From JAAELZ01 sp965237485 (GTDB taxonomy: Bacteria; Pseudomonadota; Gammaproteobacteria; Arenicellales; Poriferihabitantaceae): a stretch of DNA of 64,000 nt. Numbering within the stretch: the stretch's first letter is position 1; each line of letters opens with the position of its first letter. A model generated the notes under the pieces. It saw only the letters and a program-made list of their open reading frames with translations, made no database searches and had not been told where the DNA came from. The stretch covers positions 248,001-312,000 of the forward strand of contig CBDEFQ010000010.1 in the NCBI GenBank assembly GCA_965237485.1, written 5' to 3'. Shown here in pieces: positions 8,665 through 18,015 of this stretch. Both the position numbers and the translations under genes were made by a program.

Positions 8665-9842
8665 CGGGCTCGTCGGTTAATACAATTTCAAACAGGGTTT
8701 TCGCCGAAGTCGCTTTTAGTTTGCTCAGCAACGCGTTTTTTGTGCAATAAACCGTCTATTAGCAGCCATTTTGCCACCAATAGACGGATCTATCCCTAGG
8801 CCGGCACCAATTCAACTCGTTCAACTCCCAATGCCATTAATCGCTTAAGGTTAAAACATAAGCCCCTGATTCCAACTTGGAACTGGACTTTAGCCAACCC
8901 TTTATAACGAACTCGCTTATTGCGATGAGCAAACACTCGCTCATATGGTGAACGAATTTTGCTAATCCAACGGTCTTTGTCTCTATTCTTGCCATGCATA
9001 TTGTTCTTCTTGATTGTTGCATCATGGCAACCGTTGCGCCTGAGCGTGGTTTTGGCCGGGCTCACGCAATAACCCTTGTCCGCATAAACAGCGCCCGACT
9101 TAGGGCAAACATGCTTCAAGCCGCTTGCATCCGTTACCTCAGCCGAGGTGGCCGCTATTTTATTGATCAAGCCACTTTGCATATCCACTGATGCATGCTC
9201 TTTGTAACCATACCAATATTTGCTATTTCCCTTGCACCCAAACCGTGCTTGCTTGTCCGCCGCAACTTTATCAACTGTCTTATTGTTGAACTCCTCTAAT
9301 CCCATCTTTATCGCCTTATCTCTATCATCCCAAGTGGTTAGCTTACTGACCAACTGGCTGGCATCGACAAATGTGAATACTTCTCGTACTAAGCCCATTG
9401 AAACTAACCCGCTCCGAACACGGTCAAATAAATTCATCATACCCCTGGTTCCAATGCGTGAGCGAAAATCACCAAAGTAACTATGATCAGGAGTGCTCTG
9501 TTCCAGTCCTGAATCACAAAACCACTTAGCGGCCAGATTCTCTGATAAGTATCGCTCCATTTCTCTATCACTTAAATCTTCCATGAACTGAAGCACCAAG
9601 GCACGTAAGCCGAACTCAACACCTCGGCCTTTAGGGCCACGGGTGGCATATATTTTAGAGAAGGGTTTACTCAATGCACCAAAACATAATAGCTCATCGA
9701 GTTTACGGTAGGGATGTTCAGAGCTAACCAGAGAATCTAAGGTTAGGAACAGTTGGCTTTGATGACGTTTGCTCAAAATTGCAGGCTGACTAGAATCAGC
9801 CCATATTATCTCACGTATTCTATTAATTATCCGACAAGCCCG
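8665..9842 (-). mobile_element. IS5c, single complete-looking IS5-type element
   Basis: The ends are inverted repeats: CGGGCTCGTCGGTTAATAC at 8665 and, reversed from 9842, CGGGCTTGTCGGATAATTAA. No matching target duplication was found (AATAA on the left, AAGTC on the right). A 9-bp stem (CCGTCTATT / AATAGACGG, about 8751-8786) follows the transposase stop and is probably a terminator. Two short palindromic elements at 59733 and 60398 have the same terminal motif, so they may be mobilised by this transposase. Confidence 0.8.
8796..9776 (-). CDS. IS5-type DDE transposase (IS5c)
   Basis: FTFVDASQLVSK and YADKGYCVSP carry the two Asp residues and RSPYERVFAHR the Glu. The N-terminal region (LVLQFMEDLSDREMERYL) is the domain typical of IS5-group transposases. 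The frame is open to 9854, beyond the element end. Inside the element the first plausible start is the TTG at 9776, just before SKRHQSQLF. No internal stop is present. Confidence 0.85.
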   Translation of the reverse strand: MSKRHQSQLFLTLDSLVSSEHPYRKLDELLCFGALSKPFSKIYATRGPKGRGVEFGLRALVLQFMEDLSDREMERYLSENLAAKWFCDSGLEQSTPDHSYFGDFRSRIGTRGMMNLFDRVRSGLVSMGLVREVFTFVDASQLVSKLTTWDDRDKAIKMGLEEFNNKTVDKVAADKQARFGCKGNSKYWYGYKEHASVDMQSGLINKIAATSAEVTDASGLKHVCPKSGAVYADKGYCVSPAKTTLRRNGCHDATIKKNNMHGKNRDKDRWISKIRSPYERVFAHRNKRVRYKGLAKVQFQVGIRGLCFNLKRLMALGVERVELVPA

Positions 9843-9843
9843 A

Positions 9844-10726
9844 AGTCGAGCCACGTTCTCTTATTGGAAGAACATTTGAATCAGGCGAAAAAGCCTGATT
9901 TGTCTTATGAATTTTATCCAGCCAAGACAGGTAAATCAGAGAGGAATCTCTGGCGAACCATGGGTCAGCTTGAAACGGTCGAGCCCTCTTTTTATTCTAT
10001 GACGTTTGGCACCTTAGGCAGCACTAGAAGCAACAGCATTAAAATGCTTGAGGCTATGCAGGAAGATTACGCGGTGCCAATTACGGCCCACCTTACTGCA
10101 TCAGGCCATAGTAAACGTCATTTACTGGAATTAGCCACCCACCTTTATTCCATGGGTATAGAGAGAATCGTTGCGCTTCGGGGTGATGCTGCCCCGGTAA
10201 ATGGGGAGATTAATAATGTTGTTGAACTGATTGGCTCACTGAAATCTATAGCAGATTTTGATATTAGCGTTGCCGCTTACCCCGAAGTTCACCCCAAAGC
10301 CGTAAACCCCTCGGCAGATTTGCTGCATTTGAAGCAAAAATTAAACGCTGGTGCTAACCGAGCAATTAGCCAATATTTTTTTGATGCGGATGTGTTTCTT
10401 CGCTTTCGCGATAAGGCTTATAAAGCAGGTATTAATCAACCTATTGTGCCGGGCATTTTACCTGTTCATGATTTCGATAAAGTGGTCTCGTTTAGCCATC
10501 GTTGCGGGACACAAGTACCTGAATCTTTGATACAGCTATATGAATACGCGCCAAAGGACAAAGACATACAACAAGAAATTGGCGTGGAACACGCCACACG
10601 GCTGTGGAACACGCCACACGGCTGTGCAGCACGCTTTTATCTGAAGGGGTGGATGCTTTACATTTTTATACTCTGAATATGCCGAACATGAGTTATGCCG
10701 TCACTCAAAACCTCGGTTTAGTTTGA
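9844..10726 (+). pseudogene. metF: Methylenetetrahydrofolate reductase, broken
   Basis: MetF reduces 5,10-methylene-THF to 5-methyl-THF for methionine synthesis. Recognisable segments are LSYEFYPAKT at the N-terminus, IVALRGDAAP, FDISVAAYPEVHP, AGANRAISQYFFD and PGILPV. A 20-bp tandem duplication at 10584-10623 throws the frame off. Removing one unit restores ...ATRLCSTLLSEGVDALHFYTLN..., the normal MetF C-terminus, ending at 10726. The 5' end abuts IS5c at 9842: no ATG remains and only TTG codons are available, so promoter, ribosome binding site and probably the start codon are lost. Confidence 0.9.
10584..10623. repeat. 20-bp tandem duplication inside metF
   Basis: The unit GTGGAACACGCCACACGGCT occurs twice in immediate succession (10584-10603, 10604-10623). 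Because 20 is not a multiple of three, it frameshifts metF near its C-terminus. An exact two-copy array of this kind is unlikely to be a homopolymer sequencing error. Confidence 0.95.
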
Positions 10727-10766
10727 TAATCTCCTTTTTGCTCAACTTCATACATAGACTAGAAAC

Positions 10767-11174
10767 ATGCAAATAATCAAAGACTTACAAGTTACTAATG
10801 ATCAATGGCAGCTTGCAACCTTAGGTGGCCCTAATGCCAGTTATCCTGTTGCGAGCGAATTCGACTCAGAGGAATCCGACCACGCTCTGTTGGAATATGG
10901 ATTCTGGAAAAAGATTAATGAAGCGCTAAAAATAGACTCTAAAGGAATTTATCTGACACCTGAGGACACGCTGGATATTCAACCGAAAGATCTAAAGCAT
11001 CTAGAGCTCATTGCTATTGTCCTACCTAAGAATGACCCTACAAAGGGCTTTTCACTGGTGAATACCTTGCGAAACGCACTACACTACAAGGGTGAAATTC
11101 GAGCAATTAATGTTAACGCACTATCGGCCACTGCGGCCATAAAGGGCGGTTTCGATAGCATCGGCGTTGCGTAA
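10767..11174 (+). CDS. DUF934-like protein
   Basis: This 135-residue protein starts MQIIKDLQVTNDQWQLA. Its later part (KGIYLTPEDTLDIQPKDLKHLELIAIVLPKNDPTKGFS, then LRNALHYKGEIRAINVNAL and GGFDSIGVA) resembles the DUF934 family. That family is often found beside sulfite-reductase genes and is suspected to help sulfur assimilation; no activity is established. Relatives usually run on another 20 or so residues after GFDxF, so the C-terminus may be clipped. It lies 40 bases after the metF remnant on the same strand and may have been co-transcribed with it. Confidence 0.55.
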   Translation: MQIIKDLQVTNDQWQLATLGGPNASYPVASEFDSEESDHALLEYGFWKKINEALKIDSKGIYLTPEDTLDIQPKDLKHLELIAIVLPKNDPTKGFSLVNTLRNALHYKGEIRAINVNALSATAAIKGGFDSIGVA

Positions 11175-11246
11175 GTTTTATTAACACCAAGGTAAAACCT
11201 CGATGGGAGAAAGCAGACTTGTGCTTTTGATATAAGCTTCATTGGG

Positions 11247-13529
11247 CTACGCCGTACGTTGGTGCGCTTGTGCATCTGCAACTGCAATGGCCGTCATATT
11301 AACCAAGCCACGTACACTAGTGGAATTCGTTAAGACATGTATCGGTAAGTCTGAACCGATCAATATTGGGCCGACCGAAACCCCGCGACCCAACATTTTT
11401 AATAAGTTATAGGAAATATGCGCCGCATCTGCGTTGGGCATAATTAGGGTATTCCCACGGCCTACCAATGTGCTTTGTGGCATTGCTAAAGAGCGCAGCT
11501 TTTCAGAAAGTGCTGTATCTGCGTGCATTTCGCCATCGACTTCAAGTGCTGGCTCTTGCTCTTTAACCATCGCTAAAGCATCTTGCATCATTTGCGAAGA
11601 CATCGCTTCTTTCATACTGCCGAAGTTTGACCGAGACAGTAGCGCTACTTTAGGCGTAATTCCAAAGCGCTCAACCGCCTTGGAAACGTCAATAGTTAGT
11701 TTCGCCAATTCTTTGGGGGTCGATGGCGAAGAAACATGTGTATCAGAGATAAAATAGGTGCCACTAGGCAAAGCTAGTACCATTAGCGAAGCCAACTGGT
11801 TCGCCCCAGCACGTAAGCCGACGATCTTGCGAATATGGGTTAAGTGCTTTGAAAATTTCCCAACGGTACCTACTAACATGGCATCTGCATAGCCTAGTTT
11901 AACCAATAGAGAACCCACAACGGTGGTGTTGCTGGTGACCGTTGCTTTAGCAGTGGCTGGTGTTGCGCCTTTGCGGCCCATTAATCGGTGATATTCCTGC
12001 CAACAAGGTTTAAAGTGTGCGTTATCAAGCGGGTCGATTATTTCAAAGTCTTTATCAACTTCAAGAGAGAATCCTAACTTATTGATTTGATTCAGTATCA
12101 TTTTTTTTCTGCCGAGCAAAATCGGGAAAGCTAATTTTTGATTCACAACCTGTTGTACCGCTTGAAGCGTCAACCGACGTTCGCCTTCACCATAAACCAC
12201 ACGTTTGGGGTTAGACCTAGCCTGGCTCATAATCGGCTTCATTAATGAGCCCGATTTATAGATAAATTCGGTTAACTCTTCAATATAAGCATCAAAGTCC
12301 TTGATTGGGCGCGTGGCCACCCCTGAATCCATCGCGGCTTTAGCAACCGCGGGTGCGATTTCGAGTATTAACCTTGGGTCAAAAGGTTTAGGAATTAGAT
12401 TTTCGGGGCCAAAAGCGCCGATCGCGCCACCATAGGCCATATCTACTTCTTGCGTAGGGGCGCGTTTAGCTAAATTTGCGATAGCATCTACTGCCGCTAT
12501 TTTCATCGCTTCATTAATGGCGGTCGCGCCAACATCTAACGCGCCTCTAAATAAGAAAGGGAAGCATAATACGTTGTTTACTTGATTGGGATAGTCAGAC
12601 CGGCCTGTCGCAATAACTGCGTTAGGCCTCACGGCTAAGGCCTTTTCTGGCAATATTTCTGGTTCAGGGTTAGCCAGCGCAAGAATGACTGGCGCATCTG
12701 CCATTAGCTTAATATCTTCTGGTTGAATAATGCCAGCGACGGACAAGCCTAAGAAGATATCTGCTCCATCGAGTGCTTCTAGCAGCGTGAGTTCTTTCTC
12801 TTGTGTTGCGTAAACGGCCTTATATTCATCCATGCCTTCACTACGACCTTTTCGAATCATGCCTTTACTATCAAAAATAGTCACATTTTCGCGGGGCAAC
12901 CCCATCTCGACTAACAAGTTTAAACAGGCCAAAGAAGCCGCGCCTGCCCCGGTTGCCACTAGTTTGACCTTGCGCAAATCTTTACCATTTAAAAACAGCG
13001 CATTACGTACCGCCGCAGCGACGATGATCGCAGTGCCGTGTTGGTCGTCATGAAACACCGGTATGCCCATTTGTTCCTTAAGCGCTTTTTCTACAATAAA
13101 GCATTCTGGCGCGCTAATATCCTCGAGATTAATTCCGCCGAATGTAGGTTCTAAACTCCTAATGATTTCGATTAGCTTTTCCGCACGCGTTTCATTTACT
13201 TCTATATCAAAAACATTGATGCCAGCAAATTTCTTAAACAACACTGCCTTCCCTTCCATCACCGGTTTAGACGCGAGCGGCCCTATATCACCTAAGCCAA
13301 GCACTGCCGTGCCATTGGAGATGACCGCCACTAAATTGGCGCGAGCAGTTAAAGATGCCGCCTCTGATTCATCATCAACAATGGCTTCACAAGCCGCCGC
13401 TACGCCTGGAGAATACGCAAGAGAAAGATCTCTTTGCGTCGCTAATGGCTTGGTGGCGACAACTTCTAACTTACCGTATGGAGCGCGACGGTGATAACTA
13501 AGTGCGGGTTTTGAAAAATCTTCTGGCAT
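11247..13529 (-). CDS. maeB: NADP-dependent malic enzyme, MaeB type
   Basis: The enzyme oxidatively decarboxylates malate to pyruvate with NADP. The 760-residue length and two-part structure are those of MaeB. The N-terminal malic enzyme domain (about 1-420) has SYHRRAPYGKLEV, PVFHDDQHGTAIIVAAAV and the nucleotide-binding ATGAGAASLACLN. The C-terminal phosphotransacetylase-like domain (about 430-750) is regulatory in this family. It is complete, stands alone, and is transcribed leftward, convergent with the metF/DUF934 genes. Confidence 0.95.
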   Translation of the reverse strand: MPEDFSKPALSYHRRAPYGKLEVVATKPLATQRDLSLAYSPGVAAACEAIVDDESEAASLTARANLVAVISNGTAVLGLGDIGPLASKPVMEGKAVLFKKFAGINVFDIEVNETRAEKLIEIIRSLEPTFGGINLEDISAPECFIVEKALKEQMGIPVFHDDQHGTAIIVAAAVRNALFLNGKDLRKVKLVATGAGAASLACLNLLVEMGLPRENVTIFDSKGMIRKGRSEGMDEYKAVYATQEKELTLLEALDGADIFLGLSVAGIIQPEDIKLMADAPVILALANPEPEILPEKALAVRPNAVIATGRSDYPNQVNNVLCFPFLFRGALDVGATAINEAMKIAAVDAIANLAKRAPTQEVDMAYGGAIGAFGPENLIPKPFDPRLILEIAPAVAKAAMDSGVATRPIKDFDAYIEELTEFIYKSGSLMKPIMSQARSNPKRVVYGEGERRLTLQAVQQVVNQKLAFPILLGRKKMILNQINKLGFSLEVDKDFEIIDPLDNAHFKPCWQEYHRLMGRKGATPATAKATVTSNTTVVGSLLVKLGYADAMLVGTVGKFSKHLTHIRKIVGLRAGANQLASLMVLALPSGTYFISDTHVSSPSTPKELAKLTIDVSKAVERFGITPKVALLSRSNFGSMKEAMSSQMMQDALAMVKEQEPALEVDGEMHADTALSEKLRSLAMPQSTLVGRGNTLIMPNADAAHISYNLLKMLGRGVSVGPILIGSDLPIHVLTNSTSVRGLVNMTAIAVADAQAHQRTA

Positions 13530-14136
13530 AATTACAATTCAACAGGTTTAAGAGGGTTATTATCGCTCTAATTCATCGAAATACGCCAGCATTATGCTGT
13601 ACTTTTCGAGGTAAATTATTTGTATGGGGCGTGCCACAGAACGGAGAACACCGTACGCTAAGGATTAGGCGAACGGAAGAAAGTTTGCCCAGGCTGTGCA
13701 AAAACTCGATATAAGGGGGACTCACGTCTTGTGACTGACTGTTTTGCAAATTAGAACCATTGACAAGAATTGCTGTTTCGTTCAATTTCAAACCCTGAAA
13801 ATATAAATCCTAACTGGTGAAGTTGGCGATTATCACAACTATCTGTCCATTGATATCAGCCAAAGGGAATTTTCGAATATGCATTTGTACGGCTTTGTGA
13901 ACACTGAGCTCAACCGGCAAATTTGTAATTCCTGCAGTACTTTACCTACCTTTGTTGGGAAGGAACCAATAATGCCGATAATGTGACTATTGGTGGTAAA
14001 ACTTACAAGTAAAATTCGCCTGGGACGACTCGACAAGAAGGACTCACCTCAACTCCCATATCCAGCGATATCCCCGCTGATTCAGATTATTTGGTAACCG
14101 CCTGTGAATCTCACCCTGTTTACAAAGTATTCAGTG
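13530..14136. other. Gene-free stretch with decayed sequence
   Basis: About 600 bp between maeB and tdh. Several short frames exist on both strands, none with a recognisable domain. A motif AGGCTGTGCAAAAACTC near 13688-13704 resembles ends of some IS elements, but no partner end was found. Plus-strand frames from about 13805 to 14135 look like fragments of one protein broken by stops, without identity. I see no functional gene here. Confidence 0.4.
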
Positions 14137-15174
14137 TTAGCACCAATCTAATACTACCTTACCGCTAGATCCTTCGTTCATCAGCTTGAAACCAGTTTCA
14201 AAATTTTCTATTAGTATGCGATGAGTAATTACAGCACGCACGTCTAAGCCGTTTTGCAGCATCGCGATCATTTTGTACCAAGTTTCGAATATTTCTCTTC
14301 CGTAGACACCTTTTATTGTGATGGCTTTGAAAACGATACGTGACCAATCGACCGGAGATTTCCCGGGCGGAATTCCTAACAAAGCTATTTTGCCACCCAT
14401 AACCATCGCCTCTATCATTTGATCCATCGCTTGTTGGTTTCCCGACATTTCCAGACCCACATCAAAACCTTGCTTCAAGCCTAGCTCAGAAATCACTTCG
14501 TCTAAGCTTTCCTCAACAGGGTTTACGGGGCGAACATCAGCAACCTCTCCAGCCAACTTTAGCCGCTCATTATTGACATCGGTTATGACCACATTTCTAG
14601 CCCCAGCATGCCGCGCTACGGCCGCAGCCATGATACCGACCGGACCAGCCCCGGTTACCAACACATCTTCCCCAATTAGGTTGAAGCTTAATGCCGTGTG
14701 TACTGCGTTGCCTAACGGGTCAAGAATAGCCCCAATTTCATCGTCGATATCCTCTAGCAAAGGCACCACATTAAAGGCTGGTAGGCGCAAATACTCGGCA
14801 AATGCTCCGGGTTCGTTTACGCCTATCCCGCGAGTTTCTGGGTCGAGGTGAAATTTCCCAGCGCGTGATTGCCTAGATTGTTTGCCAATTAAATGCCCTT
14901 CCCCTGAACAGCGCAAGCCTAAGTTAAGGTTTTTTACCGCCGGCCCTAATTCAACTATTTCGCCACTGAATTCGTGACCAGTAATGAGTGGCACGGGTAT
15001 GGTTTTTTGCGCCCACTCATCCCACTTCCAAATATGTAAGTCAGTGCCACAAATAGCTGTTTTATTGATGCAAATTAGTACATCGTCTCGACCAATTTCT
15101 GGAATGGGTTGTTGTTCCATCCATATACCAGGTTCAGCTTTCGATTTGACCAGCGCATTCATTAAACCATTCAT
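14137..15174 (-). CDS. tdh: L-threonine 3-dehydrogenase
   Basis: Tdh oxidises threonine to 2-amino-3-ketobutyrate, which Kbl then cleaves to glycine and acetyl-CoA. The 345-residue zinc alcohol-dehydrogenase fold has the catalytic-zinc residues (AICGTDLH with Cys42, GHEF with His67-Glu68), the Rossmann motif VTGAGPVGIMAAA and the NAVHTALSF segment. The four Cys of the structural-zinc lobe are absent: positions 97, 100, 103 and 111 are Gly, Ser, Ser and Asp in GKQSRQSRAGKFHLD. The start overlaps the kbl stop (ATGA), which indicates coupling. Its partner gene kbl is broken, so pathway function is doubtful. Confidence 0.92.
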   Translation of the reverse strand: MNGLMNALVKSKAEPGIWMEQQPIPEIGRDDVLICINKTAICGTDLHIWKWDEWAQKTIPVPLITGHEFSGEIVELGPAVKNLNLGLRCSGEGHLIGKQSRQSRAGKFHLDPETRGIGVNEPGAFAEYLRLPAFNVVPLLEDIDDEIGAILDPLGNAVHTALSFNLIGEDVLVTGAGPVGIMAAAVARHAGARNVVITDVNNERLKLAGEVADVRPVNPVEESLDEVISELGLKQGFDVGLEMSGNQQAMDQMIEAMVMGGKIALLGIPPGKSPVDWSRIVFKAITIKGVYGREIFETWYKMIAMLQNGLDVRAVITHRILIENFETGFKLMNEGSSGKVVLDWC

Positions 15175-16372
15175 GATAAAACTCCGGTCTGATGCCCTGC
15201 CTGTTCGAAGGCATGTAAAGCAAAATCTAATTGTTTACGGGTGAGAACGGCGTTCATTTGAGTGCGGATTCTCGCTTTGCTTATTGGCACCACTGGGTAG
15301 AAAAAGCCAGATACGTACACACCGAGCTCAAATAGTTTGGCAGACATTTGCTGAGCAAGATTCGCATCGCTTAACATCACAGGAACGATTGGGTGCTCGC
15401 CTTCTAGCAAGTCAAACCCGAGCCCAGCCAAGCCATTGCGCCAATAAAGGGTGTTTTCGAACAATTGTCTGCGCAAGTTGTCTCCAGTCTCAATTAGATC
15501 CAACACTGCCAGCCCCGCCATCACCACCATGGGCGGTAATGAGTTTGAAAACAAATAGGGGCGTGCGCGTTGCCTCAACACATCTACGACGGCTTGTGGC
15601 CCTGCAATATACCCGCCTACCGCAACCACCCAATGCTTTGCCTAAAGTACCCGTCATGATATCCACCTCGACTCCAAAGTGCGCTGGGGTACCAGCCCCT
15701 TTAGGCCCCATAAAGCCCGTAGCATGGCAGTCATCGACCATGACTAAGGCGTCATACTTTTTCGCCAATGCCGTTACGTCGGGCAAGTTGGCCAGATAAC
15801 CATCCATAGAGAACACCCCATCCGTTGCAATCATGATGAAGCGCACGCCGTCTTCTCTTGCAGCTATCAGCTGGTTTTCTAAATCCTGCATATCCGAATT
15901 GGCATAACGATAGCGTTTCGCTTTGCATAAACGTATACCGTCAATAATAGAAGCATGATTCAGTGAGTCGGACAATCGCGTCTTGCGGCCCAAGTAACGG
16001 CTCAAACAAGCCACCATTGGCATCAAAACAGGCTGCAAATAAAATAGCATCATCCTTATTAAGGAATGTAGCTAAGTGCTGTTCGAGTTGGCGGTGAATA
16101 TCCTGAGTTCCACAGATAAATCGAACCGATGCCATGCCATAACCGTAGTTATCTAACCCCTGTTTGGCTGCATTTATCAAATCAGGGTGATCGGCCAAAC
16201 CAAGATAGTTATTGGCACACAAATTGACAATATTATTGCGGGCGCCGTCTTTATCGGTAACTTGGATGCTTGCACCCTGGGCCGAGGTAATTTTTCGCTC
16301 TAATTTTAAAAGCCCGTTGCTTTCAATTTCGGTTAGCGTATCGGATAGGTGAGTTAAAAACTGAGTTGTCAT
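15171..16372 (-). pseudogene. kbl: 2-amino-3-ketobutyrate CoA ligase, two frameshifts
   Basis: Kbl (glycine C-acetyltransferase) is a PLP enzyme of threonine breakdown. Three consecutive frames carry successive parts of one protein. 16372 to about 15970 reads MTTQFLTHLSDTL to FEPLLGPQDAIV. About 15975-15635 reads SDSLNHASIIDGIRLCKAKRYRYAN through VMVDDCHATGF and TLGKALGG. About 15630-15171 reads VGGYIAGPQAVVDVLRQRARP to the end. The PLP lysine region TLGKALGG is at the second break. Each break is a small indel. The start is the ATG at 16372, following GAGAG. The gene is divergent from the Lrp-type regulator. Confidence 0.92.
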
Positions 16373-16462
16373 AAGAATCTCTCTGGCTGTGTTCGTGCTA
16401 TTAGCTGAAGCACAGATAGTTATTACAATGACAGAATCATACGCTTTATATTCGATAAGGTG

Positions 16463-16499
16463 CTTCTGTATTTGCATTTTTATGCTATAAATACAGAAG
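16463..16499. promoter_or_regulatory. Inverted repeat between kbl and the Lrp-type gene
   Basis: Arms CTTCTGTATTT (16463-16473) and AAATACAGAAG (16489-16499) are perfect 11-bp complements separated by 15 bases. The site lies between two divergent starts (kbl 16372, regulator 16560). The spacing and AT-rich centre fit an operator for a dimeric regulator, plausibly the adjacent Lrp/AsnC protein. Confidence 0.55.
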
Positions 16500-16559
16500 A
16501 ACCTTCTAAATAGTTAGCGAAATTCAAGAGTAATACAAATTCGGCAATCAGAGAACCTC

Positions 16560-17033
16560 ATGAGCTCCTTCACCCCCGACCAAACAGATCAGAAGATTAT
16601 TCAACAACTCAAAAATGAAGCCCGAATAAGCAACGCTGAACTCGCTAGGCGAGTTGGCTTATCTCAATCTCCGTGCTGGACACGGGTAAAGAATCTAGAA
16701 GAAAAAGGGGTTATTGCAGGATATCAGGCAGTTATTAGTCAAAAAGTGCTAGGTCGAGGCGAAATAATGATGGTTCAGGTATCGATGGATAGACATGATG
16801 ATAAAAGCTTTTCCGTCGCTGAAGCTGCCATTCGAAATATTCCCGAGGTTATCGAAGCGCATTTATGTGCAGCGGAGTTTGATTTCTTAATAAAGATATC
16901 CGTAAAGGACACCAAGGAGTTTGAGCAATTTTTAAAGCAAAAGATTTACAAAATACCGGGTATCAAGAATGTGCGCTCAATCTTGTGTATTCGAGACGTA
17001 TTGAAAGAAGAACCCACTAGGCAAATAAATTGA
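16560..17033 (+). CDS. Lrp/AsnC-family transcriptional regulator
   Basis: This 157-residue regulator has an N-terminal winged helix-turn-helix (TDQKIIQQLKNEARIS, then LARRVGLSQSPCWTRVKNLE). A C-terminal RAM-type ligand domain (about 65-150) contains VIEAHLCAAEFDFLIKISVKD. Such proteins sense amino acids and usually control a neighbouring gene. Divergence from kbl-tdh, with an 11-bp inverted repeat between them, suggests it regulates threonine degradation. The frame is intact although kbl is broken. Confidence 0.9.
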   Translation: MSSFTPDQTDQKIIQQLKNEARISNAELARRVGLSQSPCWTRVKNLEEKGVIAGYQAVISQKVLGRGEIMMVQVSMDRHDDKSFSVAEAAIRNIPEVIEAHLCAAEFDFLIKISVKDTKEFEQFLKQKIYKIPGIKNVRSILCIRDVLKEEPTRQIN

Positions 17034-17163
17034 ACTTATTGCTAGCTATTTTTATACGCGCTAAATATTCCTGTATGCCTTAGGAAAATCTGACTCCGCC
17101 ACATATGAACCATCATGTATTAGTTGCAGGCGGTCACCCAGTACTCCAGTATTCGTTAGCAAA

Positions 17164-17932
17164 TCAACTCCGCGGATACAGCGTCTCGGTATTGCCATCA
17201 ACACCGATAATTTGTCCTGATATATGGCGTCCGTAATTCGAACTTAAGAAGCAAATCAAATCAGCTATTTCTTGTGGATCAACGTAGCATTGCATAGAAG
17301 TGCCAATCGCGTACATGCGCCGTACTGCTTCAGGATCCAATGACTCCGCATCAGCATGCGCATTGATCACCCTTTCCATGCGATCACCATTCACATTGCC
17401 AGGCACAATGCCATTAACGCGGATATTGTCTGGGCCTAATTCCATAGCCAAGGTCTTGGTAAAACCAGTCACTGCCCATTTTGCCGCCACATACGGGCTG
17501 CGGGTCGGATAGCCAAGCATTCCCGCCGCTGACACCAAGTTAATAATTACGCCGCTACCTTGTTTTTTAAATACTGGCACGACGCGGCGAACACAATAAA
17601 ATTGGGCGTATACACATACCCGCATAGTTGCTGACCATTCTTCATCAGTGATGTCTTCCACTAATTTTGTGGGGCCGGTTACCCCAGCGTTATTGACCAG
17701 TATATCTAAGCCATCTGGCAAAATTTCATCAAATAGCACATTGAGTTGCGCCGATTCTGATACATCGCACAAGAACCCCTTGATACCGCTGTGCAAAGTA
17801 GATAGCACTCGTTGGTCCACATCGCAGGAAGACAGTCGCCCCTAGTTTTTGCATAGCTATAGCGGTGGCTCTTCCCATGCCCGCCCCGCCGGCGGTAATA
17901 AAAGCGCGTTTGCCTTTCAGTGATATATTCAT
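17164..17932 (-). pseudogene. Short-chain dehydrogenase/reductase, frameshifted
   Basis: The protein begins MNISLKGKRAFITAGGAGMGRATAIAMQ, which contains the SDR nucleotide-binding glycine motif. At about 17842 the frame changes, and the rest continues from CDVDQRVLSTLH with NNAGVTG, NLVSAAG (catalytic Ser) and YVAAKWA (catalytic Tyr and Lys). One small indel splits it. The substrate is unknown. It is leftward and convergent with the Lrp-type gene. ISa copy B lies about 85 bp upstream and may have displaced its promoter. Confidence 0.88.
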
Positions 17933-18015
17933 TGTTGTAATTTTTTTGCTACTACATTTGAAACGATCTGCATCTAGTAATCTAATGGTAATTGAGTATA
18001 AGTTAGTTGATGTTA

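Noticed and set aside
13573..13791. Minus-strand open frame of 72 codons between maeB and tdh
   Set aside because: No ribosome binding site, no recognisable domain, and composition like the surrounding non-coding DNA.
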